A DNA stretch of 64,000 bases from Psychrobacillus glaciei. GTDB taxonomy: Bacteria > Bacillota > Bacilli > Bacillales_A > Planococcaceae. Both the position numbers and the translations under genes were made by a program. The notes beneath the pieces are model-generated. The model was not told where the DNA came from. It saw only the letters and a program-made list of their open reading frames with translations, and made no database searches. Positions 36,932 to 46,027 of this stretch are shown in pieces (the stretch's first letter is position 1; every line of letters starts with the position of its first letter). Where the stretch lies: NCBI RefSeq assembly GCF_008973485.1, contig NZ_CP031223.1, positions 3,669,501 through 3,733,500 of the forward strand, read 5' to 3'.

Positions 36932-37831
36932 CTAGTAAAGAGATTCTTCTTTAGAGAACTTTCGCTGAATCAATGTAGCAATAAGAATAATAATTGCTAG
37001 TGAAAAAGCAAGAGCTGCCGCATAGCCCATCGTTCCCATATTTTTAAATGCATATTGGTAGATTAATAGCACAACTGTTAATGTCGAGTTATTTGGACCC
37101 CCAGAACCCCCAGAGAAAATATAGGATTGGTCAAATAATTGGAATGTCCCAACTATTCCCATGATTACTACAAATGAAGTCACAGGTCGCAAATGAGGAA
37201 TAGTTACATAGAGAAACTTTTGAATGGCACTTGCCCCGTCCAACTCTGCGGCTTCATAAAGTGATTCTGGTATATCCTGTAATGCTGCCAAATAGATGAC
37301 CATATAAAATGGTGCGGTAGACCAAATATTCATGGCCATAATTGCATATAACGCAATAGAAGGATCATTTATCCAGTTATAAGTTGGCAGATGGATGAAA
37401 TCTAACACTTTATTAATTAGTCCATTTTGGTTATACATCCACATAAAGATTAACGTTAACACCGCAGAAGATGTTAATGTAGGTAAGAAATAAATAATCC
37501 TAAAAAACTTTTCACCTTTCATCCCTGCATTTAAAGTTGCGGCGAGTATAATCGCTAATAATGTTTGACACGGTACTACAATCAAAACGTATTTAGCTGT
37601 ATTCCACACAGCAATTTTGGCCCGAAGATCATCAAAAATATTCATATAGTTCTTTAATGCAACAAATTCAAAGCTTGTTGTCCCTAATAACTGCACTTTG
37701 TGGAAGGACAGAAAAATTGCATAAAAAATAGGTCCTACAAGAAAGAGTAATAAAACGAATAATGCAGGCAGTAAAAATAAATAGCCTTGCAAGGATTCTC
37801 TAACTGTTCTTTTTAAAAACCTGCTTTTCAA
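36932..37831 (-). CDS. Carbohydrate ABC transporter permease (MalF-like)
   Basis: A CUT1 permease of about 299 residues with six membrane segments and the EAA loop YEAAELDGASAIQKFLYVTI. I start at TTG 37831, which has GGGAG 9 bases upstream; the frame is open to TTG 37840, which abuts that site. It pairs with the MalG-like subunit to form the channel. It is separated from the binding-protein gene by a 157-base gap with two stem-loops. Confidence 0.93.
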   Translation of the reverse strand: MKSRFLKRTVRESLQGYLFLLPALFVLLLFLVGPIFYAIFLSFHKVQLLGTTSFEFVALKNYMNIFDDLRAKIAVWNTAKYVLIVVPCQTLLAIILAATLNAGMKGEKFFRIIYFLPTLTSSAVLTLIFMWMYNQNGLINKVLDFIHLPTYNWINDPSIALYAIMAMNIWSTAPFYMVIYLAALQDIPESLYEAAELDGASAIQKFLYVTIPHLRPVTSFVVIMGIVGTFQLFDQSYIFSGGSGGPNNSTLTVVLLIYQYAFKNMGTMGYAAALAFSLAIIILIATLIQRKFSKEESLY

Positions 37832-37868
37832 CTTGATCAACTCCCTATTGCAAAGGTTACAAAGATTA

Positions 37869-37979
37869 TTGTTAGAACTCGTTCTATTGATGAAAAATCG
37901 CCTGCATCAACAGAAGGTGTTCTAACAAATACTTACTAGAAAATACAATATGGAGGAAAAGGGAATCTCCCTTCTCCTC
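37869..37979 (-). promoter_or_regulatory. Two stem-loops between binding-protein and permease genes
   Basis: TTGTTAGAAC (37869-37878) pairs with GTTCTAACAA (37919-37928); inside, TTCTATTGATG pairs with CATCAACAGAA with one G-U on the minus strand. A second hairpin, 37953-37964 with 37968-37979, has a perfect core. Neither is followed by a T-run on the minus strand, so they look like RNA-stabilising structures rather than terminators. Confidence 0.6.
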
Positions 37980-37988
37980 ATTTTTTTG

Positions 37989-39248
37989 TTATTGTTTATC
38001 GATCTCTTTATTAGCTGTTTCTTGTGCTTCTTTTAGTGCATCCGCAAGTTTTGATTGTCCTAAATAAACGCTTACAAATTGATTGTTAAAGTTGTTAAAG
38101 ATGATTGGTAAGTTGGTTCCGTTTGACCAAACTGTCGCATATGGAGCTCCAGCAACAAGCGCACCACGTAACTCATCTTTATCGTAACCAAGCTTTTCTG
38201 CTACAGATTTACGAGAAGGCAATTCGAAACCTTTACTAGTCCAAGTTTCCATTCCTTCTTTCCCTGTTAGGTAAGACATTAATTCCCAAGCAGCTTCTTT
38301 CTTTTCTGATGCAGCATTCATTACATAAGCAACCGTAAATGCCATTGTTCCTTTTTTACCTTTAATAGTCGGTACTTCTGCCATTCCATAATCAATATCA
38401 GGGAAAGTGCTATCTAAATATGGAATAGCCCAGTTACCCTCAATTACCATTGCAGCTTTACCTTGCCCAAACATTTCTCCTGTCCAACCAGTTCCAACGT
38501 CAGAAGGCTGAGCAGCAGTTTTATCTACTAAATGCTGATCTACATATGGTTGTAAAGCATCCAACACTTTTTGATCTGCAAAATTAGCTTTGTTATCAAC
38601 CACTACTTTTCCACCGAATGATTCCGCTATAAAATACGCGCGCGCTAGCTCAGGATTTTGTCCGAATCCATAAACATTTGTTCCATCCGTTAATTTCTTA
38701 GAAACTTCCCGTAACTCATCCCATGTAGTTGGTACTTTTACGCCAGCATCTGCAAACATTTTTTTATTATAAAATAACCCAAGCGTTGAATAGCCTTTTG
38801 GGAAACCGTAATACGTTCCATCTTTTTGAAATGCTTCAATTAGAGGTTTCTCAAAGTCGTTTAAATCAAAATCATCTTTTACGTATTTATTTAATGGTTC
38901 AAGTACCCCTGTCTCGATTAAAGCAGGAGCCTCCACCGCATCCAGGTAAAATACGTCTGGACCTTCTCCCCCAATTAAACGAGTTTTTACAACATCCATA
39001 TACTGATCCGCAATGACCTCATGCTTGACTTTAATATTCGGATGCGAGTCTTCAAAGTCCTTTAATACTTGGCTTAATAATTCAGCCTCTTCTGGTGATG
39101 AGCCCCAACCAGCAAGCGTTACTTCCACTGGCTTACCACCATCCACTTTTATTGCTTTATCCCCGGTATCTTCCGAACATCCCGAAAGTACGCCTCCAAC
39201 CAATAAAGCTGAAATTCCAAGTGTAGCTACCCATTTCTTTTTAAACAT
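37989..39248 (-). CDS. Carbohydrate ABC transporter substrate-binding lipoprotein
   Basis: A 419-residue cluster-D solute-binding lipoprotein of the CUT1 type. The lipobox is VLSGC with Cys24, and the mature part shows LAGWGSSPEEAELLSQVL, GPDVFYLDAVEAPALIETG and WELMSYLTGKEGMETWT. It delivers an oligosaccharide to the MalFG-like permeases. The genes beside it (a GDE-type glucosidase and a LacI repressor) suggest an alpha-glucoside, which is inference only. Confidence 0.93.
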   Translation of the reverse strand: MFKKKWVATLGISALLVGGVLSGCSEDTGDKAIKVDGGKPVEVTLAGWGSSPEEAELLSQVLKDFEDSHPNIKVKHEVIADQYMDVVKTRLIGGEGPDVFYLDAVEAPALIETGVLEPLNKYVKDDFDLNDFEKPLIEAFQKDGTYYGFPKGYSTLGLFYNKKMFADAGVKVPTTWDELREVSKKLTDGTNVYGFGQNPELARAYFIAESFGGKVVVDNKANFADQKVLDALQPYVDQHLVDKTAAQPSDVGTGWTGEMFGQGKAAMVIEGNWAIPYLDSTFPDIDYGMAEVPTIKGKKGTMAFTVAYVMNAASEKKEAAWELMSYLTGKEGMETWTSKGFELPSRKSVAEKLGYDKDELRGALVAGAPYATVWSNGTNLPIIFNNFNNQFVSVYLGQSKLADALKEAQETANKEIDKQ

Positions 39249-39305
39249 GTTTTTTCCCCTTTCCTATATAAATCCTCTTTTAGAGTGGTAAAACCAAGTT
39301 AAGAA

Positions 39306-41402
39306 TTAATGTATAACAACTTCAAATCCAGTGGTATTCTTATCAATATCTACCTGGATACCACCTGTATTACGTGTAACTTTGACAGAGAGAAGTCCAT
39401 TTCCGATTGAAATGTTTTCCACCTTCAAAATGTCCATATTTTCTAGAAGATTTGGGGACAAGCGAATTTCCTTTTGTAGGCTATTCGGAAACAACCCCAA
39501 CAGAGATTGGATAAACACGAGCGGTGTTCCTGCAGCCCAAGCTTGAGGAGAACAAGCAACTGGATATTTCACTGGCCTTCCTCTCTCTTTTCCATATCCG
39601 CAAAATAATTCCGGTAGTCTATCATACTCGAATTCTTCAGCAGCTTTTACTAGTCCGTTAATGACTACATTGACATCCTTTTTATAACCAAGCTTACTCA
39701 TTCCAAGCAGAATCATACTATTATCATGTGGCCAAATGCTGCCGTCATGGTAGCTCATCGGATTGTATCCAGATTCTCCTACACCCATTGTGCGAATGCC
39801 AAAACCAGAGAACATTTTATCTGAGACTAATGTTTCAACAACTGCTTTCGCCCTATCTTCACCCAACATGTTAGAGAAGAGAGCATGCCCTGGATTAGAA
39901 GTAATCGTTCCAACTTGCTCTTTCTCTTTATCAAGCGCAATGGCGTAAAATTGTTGGTCATCCATCCAAAAAGCTTGCTCAAATCTATCTTTTAACTGTT
40001 CAGCTTCTGTACGTAGTTTGAATGCTATGTCAGCGTTGCCAAGGTTATCGAATATACTCGCTATCCCCATTTTCGCATGGTATACATATCCCTGAACTTC
40101 ACTTAAGGCAATAGGAGCTTCCGCATAATCTCCATTTCGATGGACGATAGAATCGCTCGAATCTTTCCAACCTTGATTGGCAATGCCTTTGTTCGCCTCT
40201 TGATAATATTCAACAAAACCGTCTCCATCGCGGTCGCCGTAATGATCAATCCAGTTTAGTGCTGCATCAATATTTTCTTTCAATTTTTTTACAATTTCAA
40301 AGTCCCCCGTCCACTTCACATATTCTGTAAGTAGCACTAGAAATAGTGGTGTCGCATCGACCGTTCCGTAATAAGGAGAAAATGGAATTTGTCCTGTCTC
40401 CGCAAGTTCACCAAAACGAATTTCATGCATAATTTTGCCAGGTTGTTCATCTCGGAAAGGATCTACATTTTTCCCTTGTTTTTCAGCCAATGTTAATAAA
40501 GTTCCTTTCGCTACTTCCGGGTTAAATGGAAGCATTTGCAATGCTGCAATCAGGCTATCTCTGCCGAATGGTACGCCAAACCACGGAAGCCCAGCTACAG
40601 GGAACTGACCATACCCCAAGTCGGTTAATAGTACTCGTAAATCGCCGATTCCTCGATCAACCAACCGTTGTAACGGTTGAAAATTAGTTTCTACCTTTGT
40701 AACCTTGTCATTCCATTTCGCATAGGAATTTTCAAGTAGCTTTACTGCTTGGTCGCGAGGCATTATTTCCTTATGATTGGTTTCTCCGATTTGCGGCTGA
40801 ATCATGAGTGTGAATGTTTCTTCTTGGTCATGTTCCAAGTGGAATTCAAATGTAATATCTCCTTGATCCGTTAGATTTTTAGCATCTTTATCCCAAGATA
40901 CGCTCGTTGACCGTTTGACCTCATCCGCTCCGATGTAATGATAGGATAAAGATTGATTTTCTACCGTTTGTCCGGTTCTATGCCCTATGTTCCCCGTTTG
41001 AAATCCTCTGACTATGAACATATCGGCAAAATCAACATCCATATGCAAGCTAATCGTAAAAGAAATCGGCTTCGGAAAATAATTTTTTACTTTAATCGAT
41101 TCATATAACACATCATCGAAAATAAACCTTGTTCGCTCAATTTCTACTGATTCACGCCATAAGATCAGGCCCTCATCGTTTTCCATATGCGGGTTGGTGA
41201 GTAAAACCTTTGCCATATAGTTTTCTGCTGCATCCGAAGTTAATAATATTGGCTCTTCTCCATTAATTTTTAAATCAAGTTTACTTAAAAAACGGGTATC
41301 TTTTGTGTATAACCCTAAACCATAATAATGATTTTCCGGTATATTTCCTTTTGCATCTGTTAGGAAAAAGAGATCATTTTCTTTAATTACTCGGTAATCC
41401 AT
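39306..41402 (-). CDS. Amylo-alpha-1,6-glucosidase / glycogen-debranching-type protein
   Basis: A 698-residue cytoplasmic protein (no signal peptide). Residues about 10-200 fit the GDE N-terminal bis domain (FLTDAKGNIPENHYYGLGLY, TKDTRFLS). The rest is an (alpha/alpha)6 barrel of the amylo-alpha-1,6-glucosidase group: GLPWFGVPFGRDSLIAALQM (about 271-290), YYGTVDATPLFL, GWKDSSDS, YHDGSIWPHDNSMIL and PQAWAAGTPL. It probably hydrolyses an alpha-linked oligosaccharide imported by the adjacent ABC system. The AGTAGGAGG ribosome binding site precedes ATG. The gene is the first structural gene behind the LacI gene. Confidence 0.9.
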   Translation of the reverse strand: MDYRVIKENDLFFLTDAKGNIPENHYYGLGLYTKDTRFLSKLDLKINGEEPILLTSDAAENYMAKVLLTNPHMENDEGLILWRESVEIERTRFIFDDVLYESIKVKNYFPKPISFTISLHMDVDFADMFIVRGFQTGNIGHRTGQTVENQSLSYHYIGADEVKRSTSVSWDKDAKNLTDQGDITFEFHLEHDQEETFTLMIQPQIGETNHKEIMPRDQAVKLLENSYAKWNDKVTKVETNFQPLQRLVDRGIGDLRVLLTDLGYGQFPVAGLPWFGVPFGRDSLIAALQMLPFNPEVAKGTLLTLAEKQGKNVDPFRDEQPGKIMHEIRFGELAETGQIPFSPYYGTVDATPLFLVLLTEYVKWTGDFEIVKKLKENIDAALNWIDHYGDRDGDGFVEYYQEANKGIANQGWKDSSDSIVHRNGDYAEAPIALSEVQGYVYHAKMGIASIFDNLGNADIAFKLRTEAEQLKDRFEQAFWMDDQQFYAIALDKEKEQVGTITSNPGHALFSNMLGEDRAKAVVETLVSDKMFSGFGIRTMGVGESGYNPMSYHDGSIWPHDNSMILLGMSKLGYKKDVNVVINGLVKAAEEFEYDRLPELFCGYGKERGRPVKYPVACSPQAWAAGTPLVFIQSLLGLFPNSLQKEIRLSPNLLENMDILKVENISIGNGLLSVKVTRNTGGIQVDIDKNTTGFEVVIH

Positions 41403-41431
41403 GGGGTCCTCCTACTGTGAAAATATATTTT

Positions 41432-41445
41432 CCGAAACGTTTTGG
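41432..41445. promoter_or_regulatory. LacI-family operator upstream of the glucosidase gene
   Basis: CCGAAACGTTTTGG is a 14-bp palindrome with a central CG and one mismatched pair, the normal form of LacI/GalR-family sites. It lies 30 bases before the glucosidase start. The same 16 bases with two leading T occur at 42510-42525. It resembles a cre site, so CcpA is an alternative binder. Confidence 0.7.
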
Positions 41446-41482
41446 TTATTGTGCGCAGAAGGTAGTCTTCTGTTATTCATTC

Positions 41483-42496
41483 TCATCTAGATTTACTCGT
41501 TGACTCACGTATCATTAGTTCCGTTCCTAAGGAAACAACATGGGACTCTGCTTCATTTTCGAAAATGGAAAGCAATAATCTTCCCGCTTCATACCCCATT
41601 TGAAAGGTGTTTTGTGCAATGGATGATAACGAAGGAGTTACATAAGATGCAAGCATAATATCGTCAAACCCAATAATCGATAACTCATTTGGTACGTCAA
41701 TCCCAAGTTTGCGCGCAGCCTGTATAACTCCCAATGCCATAAGGTCACTTGCACAAAAAATTGCTGTTATTTCTTGGTGGGCTTCTAATAGTTTTAATGC
41801 TACTTTTTCTGCCACCTCTTCACTAAATTCTCCATTTCCAATCCACTCAGTTTTAATGGCTATATTAGCTTCTTTAAGTGCCTCTTCATATCCTGTCAAC
41901 CGTTGCTGGCTGACAAATGCAAAGTCATGACCATTGATAAAGCCTATTTTTTTATGCCCCATTTGAATTAAATGCTTTACTGCTTTCTTTGCTCCAAAGA
42001 TATTATCCGTTGTTACATAGCCAACTGTTGGTGAAGTAAGTGGAATGTCAATTAGTACGCAAGGAATATCGCTTTCAACAACTTCTCTCAAATAAGGGTC
42101 ATCTGTACGAATACCCTGAATAATCACACCGTCGACTCTTCTTTCTCTACATAGCTGGGTGTATGTCTTTTCTCTTTGTTTTGTTGAGTCTGTACTAAGA
42201 AGGATTATGTCATAGCCACATTCTCCGACAAACTTATTAATTCCAGCTAACATATCAAATGTAATATTATCTTTTGCACTAGATTGATTTAAGCCTGAGA
42301 CAAGTAGACCGAATGTTTTTGACTTATTCATCACCAAGCTGCGAGCAAGTGTATTTGGGCTGTAATTTAGTTCCTTTGCGATTCTTACTATTTTTTCTCT
42401 TGTCTTTTCACTTACATCCGAGTAACCGTTCAATCCTCTTGAAACAGTTGTAATGGATACGCCGGCTGCCCTTGCTATATCTTTAATAGTTGTCAA
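41483..42496 (-). CDS. LacI-family transcriptional repressor
   Basis: A 337-residue LacI/GalR regulator. The N-terminal helix-turn-helix is TIKDIARAAGVSITTVSRGL, the hinge helix SPNTLARSLV, and the rest is a periplasmic-binding-protein fold that would sense the sugar. The start codon is TTG at 42496 with AAGGAA upstream. It is oriented with the glucosidase and transporter genes and probably represses them and itself through the two identical operators. Confidence 0.93.
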   Translation of the reverse strand: MTTIKDIARAAGVSITTVSRGLNGYSDVSEKTREKIVRIAKELNYSPNTLARSLVMNKSKTFGLLVSGLNQSSAKDNITFDMLAGINKFVGECGYDIILLSTDSTKQREKTYTQLCRERRVDGVIIQGIRTDDPYLREVVESDIPCVLIDIPLTSPTVGYVTTDNIFGAKKAVKHLIQMGHKKIGFINGHDFAFVSQQRLTGYEEALKEANIAIKTEWIGNGEFSEEVAEKVALKLLEAHQEITAIFCASDLMALGVIQAARKLGIDVPNELSIIGFDDIMLASYVTPSLSSIAQNTFQMGYEAGRLLLSIFENEAESHVVSLGTELMIRESTSKSR

Positions 42497-42511
42497 TGGA
42501 TCAAATTCCTT

Positions 42512-42525
42512 CCGAAACGTTTTGG
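42512..42525. promoter_or_regulatory. LacI-family operator at the repressor gene
   Basis: An identical copy of CCGAAACGTTTTGG, directly adjacent to the ribosome binding site of the LacI gene (42506-42511), which points to autorepression. Confidence 0.7.
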
Positions 42526-42651
42526 ATTTAAACCTTAATTAGAGTTTATTATAAATTGAAATCGTTTTCAATACTTTTAAAATATTTTATTTTCAGTTTA
42601 TTTTATGAGGAGTTTAAGGAAATTAGAATATAAAGAGGAATAAATTATACA

Positions 42652-42704
42652 AAAAAGAGACTTTTCAGAGTAGTTCGCTAAAAAGCAATACTCAAAAAGT
42701 CTCC
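42652..42704 (-). terminator. Terminator of the VOC gene
   Basis: GAGACTTTT (42657-42665) and AAAAAGTCTC (42694-42703) form the base of a long hairpin, with an A-run at 42651-42656 that is a T-run on the minus strand. Confidence 0.7.
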
Positions 42705-42712
42705 ATTGTAAT

Positions 42713-43093
42713 TTACTTTTTCTCCATTATTGCAAAGTAATTTCCTTCATTGTCCGCAAAGTTAAAAACTCTACCTGAAGGCATCGTTACTAGTTCTCCT
42801 ACTGTAATTTCTTTTTCCGAGAAGTCTTTATACAATTGATCTAAATTTTCTGAAAAGAATAGTAATGAAGGTGTGTTAAGGTTTAGTTCCGGCTGCATCT
42901 TTGCGATTAGTTCTTTATTGTGTAGAACAATACTTGTTTCTGCATCATTCGTAGGTGCAATTTCGATCCATCGCATTCCTTGCCCATTATCTTCATCCGA
43001 AATAACGCTAAATCCTGCCTTTTCTGTCCAAAATTTTACTGTCTCTTCTTGGTTGTTTACGTATAGCATAATTTGACCGACTTTATTAATCAT
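42713..43093 (-). CDS. VOC-family protein (glyoxalase/bleomycin-resistance fold)
   Basis: A 126-residue protein with the two beta-alpha-beta-beta-beta modules of the vicinal-oxygen-chelate superfamily. Segments are VGQIMLYVNNQEETVKFWTE at the N-terminus and VFNFADNEGNYFAIME at the C-terminus. The metal ligand set is incomplete to the eye (the terminal Glu of NYFAIME is missing its usual upstream His), so binding without catalysis is possible. Monocistronic, between a terminator and a gene-poor gap. Confidence 0.85.
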   Translation of the reverse strand: MINKVGQIMLYVNNQEETVKFWTEKAGFSVISDEDNGQGMRWIEIAPTNDAETSIVLHNKELIAKMQPELNLNTPSLLFFSENLDQLYKDFSEKEITVGELVTMPSGRVFNFADNEGNYFAIMEKK

Positions 43094-43475
43094 TCTCTTG
43101 TCTCCCTACTATTAATTTTGCCCACCGTAACTCTAACTTCATTATAGGTAAGTAACTATGAAGTGTCAAAAATTAAGAACTAATGTTCCTATACTTTCTT
43201 CATTCATTCCTCTTCTCCCAAACGACTTGCGATTATCCCATGTTAATGGATAGTTCATGGGATATTGGTATACAGATAAAACTGCTTTCTTGTCGCGATT
43301 GCTCGTTTTTACCTCATGCAATTGTCTTTATGATTACATCATTTACTTTAAAGTATCTAACTAAATTATTTTGTAGTTGCCATTAAATAGACACTTTATT
43401 TCTTACTATCTATCTTTACAATTTAGACATTTCGAAGTAAGATGTTCTTCATGTCCTTAAAAAGAGGTGGATAAA
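43094..43475. other. Gene-free stretch with MarR promoter
   Basis: About 380 bases without a supportable gene. It contains a promoter candidate for the MarR gene, TTTACA (43415-43420) and TAAGAT (43438-43443) with 17-base spacing. A short plus frame at 43183-43386 has no ribosome binding site. Confidence 0.4.
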
Positions 43476-43916
43476 TTGGATATAAAAAATGACATCACTA
43501 TTGATATGTTATTAGACATCTATTATGAGGTTTCTAAGAAAATGTCGAGCCAACGAGCAAAAGCATTGGCTGAACACTTAAGAAAAATTGATCTAACGCT
43601 CAACCAATATTTAATTTTAAGTATTATTGAACATGATGGTGCTTGCTTATCAATCCATTTGGCAGAGAAATTAAGATTAAAAGCAGCATCCATTACGTAT
43701 TTAGTTGACTCATTAGAAAAGAGAGGATTGGTCAAACGAGTTGACAATCCTGAAGATCGGAGAAGTCATTATATTAATTTAACGGACGAAGGGATAAAAG
43801 TTATGTCTTTTCCAATGAAAGACAATGTTATTACTCAATTTTTTAAAAAAATGGACCAAGATGAGTTAGAAATGTTCTATTTCATGTTGCGTTTGTTAAA
43901 TAGGAAAATTACTTAA
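43476..43916 (+). CDS. MarR-family transcriptional regulator
   Basis: A MarR protein of about 146 residues. The winged helix region is SIHLAEKLRLKAASITYLVD with the wing RVDNPEDRRSHYINLTDEG. I take TTG 43476 as start since AAGAGGTGG lies 7 bases upstream; the GTG at 43467 is inside that site. The exporter gene follows 33 bases downstream, so it probably represses this small operon. Confidence 0.9.
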   Translation: MDIKNDITIDMLLDIYYEVSKKMSSQRAKALAEHLRKIDLTLNQYLILSIIEHDGACLSIHLAEKLRLKAASITYLVDSLEKRGLVKRVDNPEDRRSHYINLTDEGIKVMSFPMKDNVITQFFKKMDQDELEMFYFMLRLLNRKIT

Positions 43917-43949
43917 TATTTATTATTATTTAGATAGGAATGTGAGATT

Positions 43950-45200
43950 TTGAAAACATTATTAAAAGTAAAATTTGCGTGGTTTCCCGTTTGGTCTACT
44001 GCTTTACTTATGCTAAGCATGATCAGTATTTATTTACCTGTGTTTGGTGGAAATGAACAAAAAATGACCAATTTCCCGCTCATCATTGTGAGTGAGGATG
44101 AAGAATTTGCATCCTCCGATTTGGGAAAAGCAATGATAAATAACTTAACGGAACAACAGGATGGCCATTCTATTCAATGGAAGATTGAATCAAGTGAAAA
44201 AAATGCTGTTCAAGCAATTAAAGAAAATAAAGCCTACGGGGCACTGGTAATTCCAACAGATTTTTCTCAATCACTTTCTATCTTAAAAAGTGATTTAATG
44301 GCAGAACAAACAGAAGGAAAACCTGCCGAGATGAAGATTCTGATTAATGAAGGTGGAGGACAGATGGCTACATCTATTGCAGCTAATGTACTTGAGTCTA
44401 TCGCTTCTTCTACATCATCCGCTATAAGTGTTAATTTAAAAGAGACTATGGTACAAGAGGGTTTACACGTTTCCCCACTCGTAACCTCATTATTAGATGA
44501 CCCCATCCAATATTCATCTTCCAATGTTCTGGGATTGTCTACTAATCTTAATAAAGGGATGACTCCCTTCATGATGGTACTCATCACTTCGATTACAGGA
44601 CTTATGGGTGCACAAATGATTCAAGGTTATTTAGGCGGTATAAGTGAAGGATTTAGAAAAAAAGGGTATCCAATAAGTGGTTCAACATTACTTCTTACTG
44701 AAATGCTTCTTGGTATATTATTAGCGCTCCTTGTATCTTCCATTTTACAGTTAGCGGTATTTGGGATCTTTGGTAGTGCTCACTCAACGAGTATTTGGAA
44801 AATTTTCTTCTTTACACTTCTATGTAGTATAACCATGTTCTTTCTGTTTAAAATGATTGGCTTACTGTTCGGTAAATGGGGTATGCTTGTCATGTTCCCT
44901 ATTAATATTTTAGGAATATTTGCAAGCGGAGGTGCCATTCCACTTGCTAACTTACCGGCATTCCACCATTTTTTCAGCCTTTTCTTACCGACTCGTTATA
45001 TGCTTGATGGAATGAGATCGTTGCTTTTTTATGATGGCAACATGCAATCTGGACTTGGCACTGCATTATGGGTGATTTCAGTCTATTTGGTAGCATTCCT
45101 TGCTGTGTGTATGATCTTTCTTATTCGTACAACTAAAAAAGAAAGTCCTTCCAAAGCGCGCTCTTTAGACGAGCAAGCTGATCCAACGGTCGCTTTATAA
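43950..45200 (+). CDS. ABC-2 / YhgE-Pip-type membrane exporter subunit
   Basis: A 416-residue membrane protein. One N-terminal helix (about 12-32) is followed by an extracytoplasmic domain (about 33-200) and five to six helices (about 205-395). LIIVSEDEEFASSDLGKAMI and NKAYGALVIPTDFSQSL are typical of the YhgE/Pip/ABC-2 group. The start is TTG 43950 with AGGAA upstream. No ATPase gene is adjacent. Homologous MarR-linked genes are often drug-resistance exporters; the substrate is unknown here. Confidence 0.82.
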   Translation: MKTLLKVKFAWFPVWSTALLMLSMISIYLPVFGGNEQKMTNFPLIIVSEDEEFASSDLGKAMINNLTEQQDGHSIQWKIESSEKNAVQAIKENKAYGALVIPTDFSQSLSILKSDLMAEQTEGKPAEMKILINEGGGQMATSIAANVLESIASSTSSAISVNLKETMVQEGLHVSPLVTSLLDDPIQYSSSNVLGLSTNLNKGMTPFMMVLITSITGLMGAQMIQGYLGGISEGFRKKGYPISGSTLLLTEMLLGILLALLVSSILQLAVFGIFGSAHSTSIWKIFFFTLLCSITMFFLFKMIGLLFGKWGMLVMFPINILGIFASGGAIPLANLPAFHHFFSLFLPTRYMLDGMRSLLFYDGNMQSGLGTALWVISVYLVAFLAVCMIFLIRTTKKESPSKARSLDEQADPTVAL

Positions 45201-45206
45201 TTTAAA

Positions 45207-45262
45207 TAGCTGTTTCTAAATGATTAGCTCCATACAATCATTTGGAAACAGCTTTCTTTTTA
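45207..45262 (+). terminator. Terminator of the MarR operon
   Basis: An 18-bp stem, AGCTGTTTCTAAATGATT with AATCATTTGGAAACAGCT (one mismatch), and a T-rich tail. Confidence 0.85.
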
Positions 45263-45276
45263 TTCATTTCCGCATT

Positions 45277-45672
45277 CTATAGCATTTTTCTATTAGAATC
45301 GAGTAACCACTCCAGCTTACGATCCGTGCGTAGTAGGACTTGTTTGATTTGCTTGATTTGTTCTTCTTTTTTTAGCATCTCATTGTACTTGTTTTGAAAC
45401 ATCTTTTTTAATAGTAAAGTTTTCTCTATTTCCTCTTTCGTCAATGTTTTATCTTTATCCATATTTTGAGACCAGTCAAAAAGCATTTTTATTTCCAGTA
45501 AAGAAAAGCCGTTTTGCTTTAGTTTGACTATGGTCTCCATTTTAATGATATCTTCTTCGTTGTACGATCGTTGTTTGTTGTGTATTTCCGGCTGGAGTAA
45601 TTCTTTTTTTTCATAATAACGAATCGTATCTTTACTTAGTCCTGTGCGTTCTGCAATTTCTCCTATTTTCAT
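45277..45672 (-). CDS. MerR-family transcriptional regulator
   Basis: A 131-residue MerR protein. The helix-turn-helix is MKIGEIAERTGLSKDTIRYY with the wing YEKKELLQPEIHNKQRSY, followed by a long dimerisation coiled coil (about 75-120) rich in Lys and Glu. No cysteines for metal binding are seen in the C-terminal part. ATG 45672 is behind AGGTG; the GTG at 45681 lies in that site. It is the second gene of an operon with the small membrane protein, and the operon promoter has the MerR-type 19-base spacer, so it is autoregulated. Confidence 0.9.
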   Translation of the reverse strand: MKIGEIAERTGLSKDTIRYYEKKELLQPEIHNKQRSYNEEDIIKMETIVKLKQNGFSLLEIKMLFDWSQNMDKDKTLTKEEIEKTLLLKKMFQNKYNEMLKKEEQIKQIKQVLLRTDRKLEWLLDSNRKML

Positions 45673-45684
45673 TGAAATCACCTA

Positions 45685-46002
45685 CTATTTTATTAATATA
45701 AATACAAATACTAAAAGTACGAGATGAAAGTTCAATCGAATGATGTGATGACTATACGTAAGCTTTCCATTTTTCAGCATACCCTCTGCAATTGCCAGTA
45801 TATGCAACACAATAAATAGTACGATCAATGAAACAAACATCATATTTTTATTCAGCAGAAATAACGTAACCAACATTCCCATTGCAACGATAACAAATAA
45901 AAGCGAGCGAATTTGAAAACCTGTTTCTTTCCATTGTACTATTCCCGCTACTCCGGTTAGTATTGCATACAAACTTATAAGTACATAAGTGATCACTGTC
46001 AT
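45685..46002 (-). CDS. Small four-helix membrane protein, MerR-linked
   Basis: A 105-residue integral membrane protein with about four helices (MTVITYVLISLYAILTGVAG, then three more) and a short loop with two His (YSHHIIRLNFH). I do not recognise the family. The start is ATG 46002 with AGGAG; the frame is open to ATG 46053, which falls inside the promoter, so it is excluded. The MerR gene follows after 12 bases. Export, detoxification or stress sensing are all possible. Confidence 0.8.
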   Translation of the reverse strand: MTVITYVLISLYAILTGVAGIVQWKETGFQIRSLLFVIVAMGMLVTLFLLNKNMMFVSLIVLFIVLHILAIAEGMLKNGKLTYSHHIIRLNFHLVLLVFVFILIK

Positions 46003-46027
46003 GTTCAACACTCCTATCTTTTTATAT

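Noticed and set aside
42497-42511. Second ATG start for the LacI gene
   Set aside because: No ATG exists in frame; TTG 42496 with AAGGAA upstream begins exactly at the conserved TIKDIA region.
43183-43386. 67-residue plus frame before the MarR gene
   Set aside because: No ribosome binding site, unusual composition and no recognisable fold.
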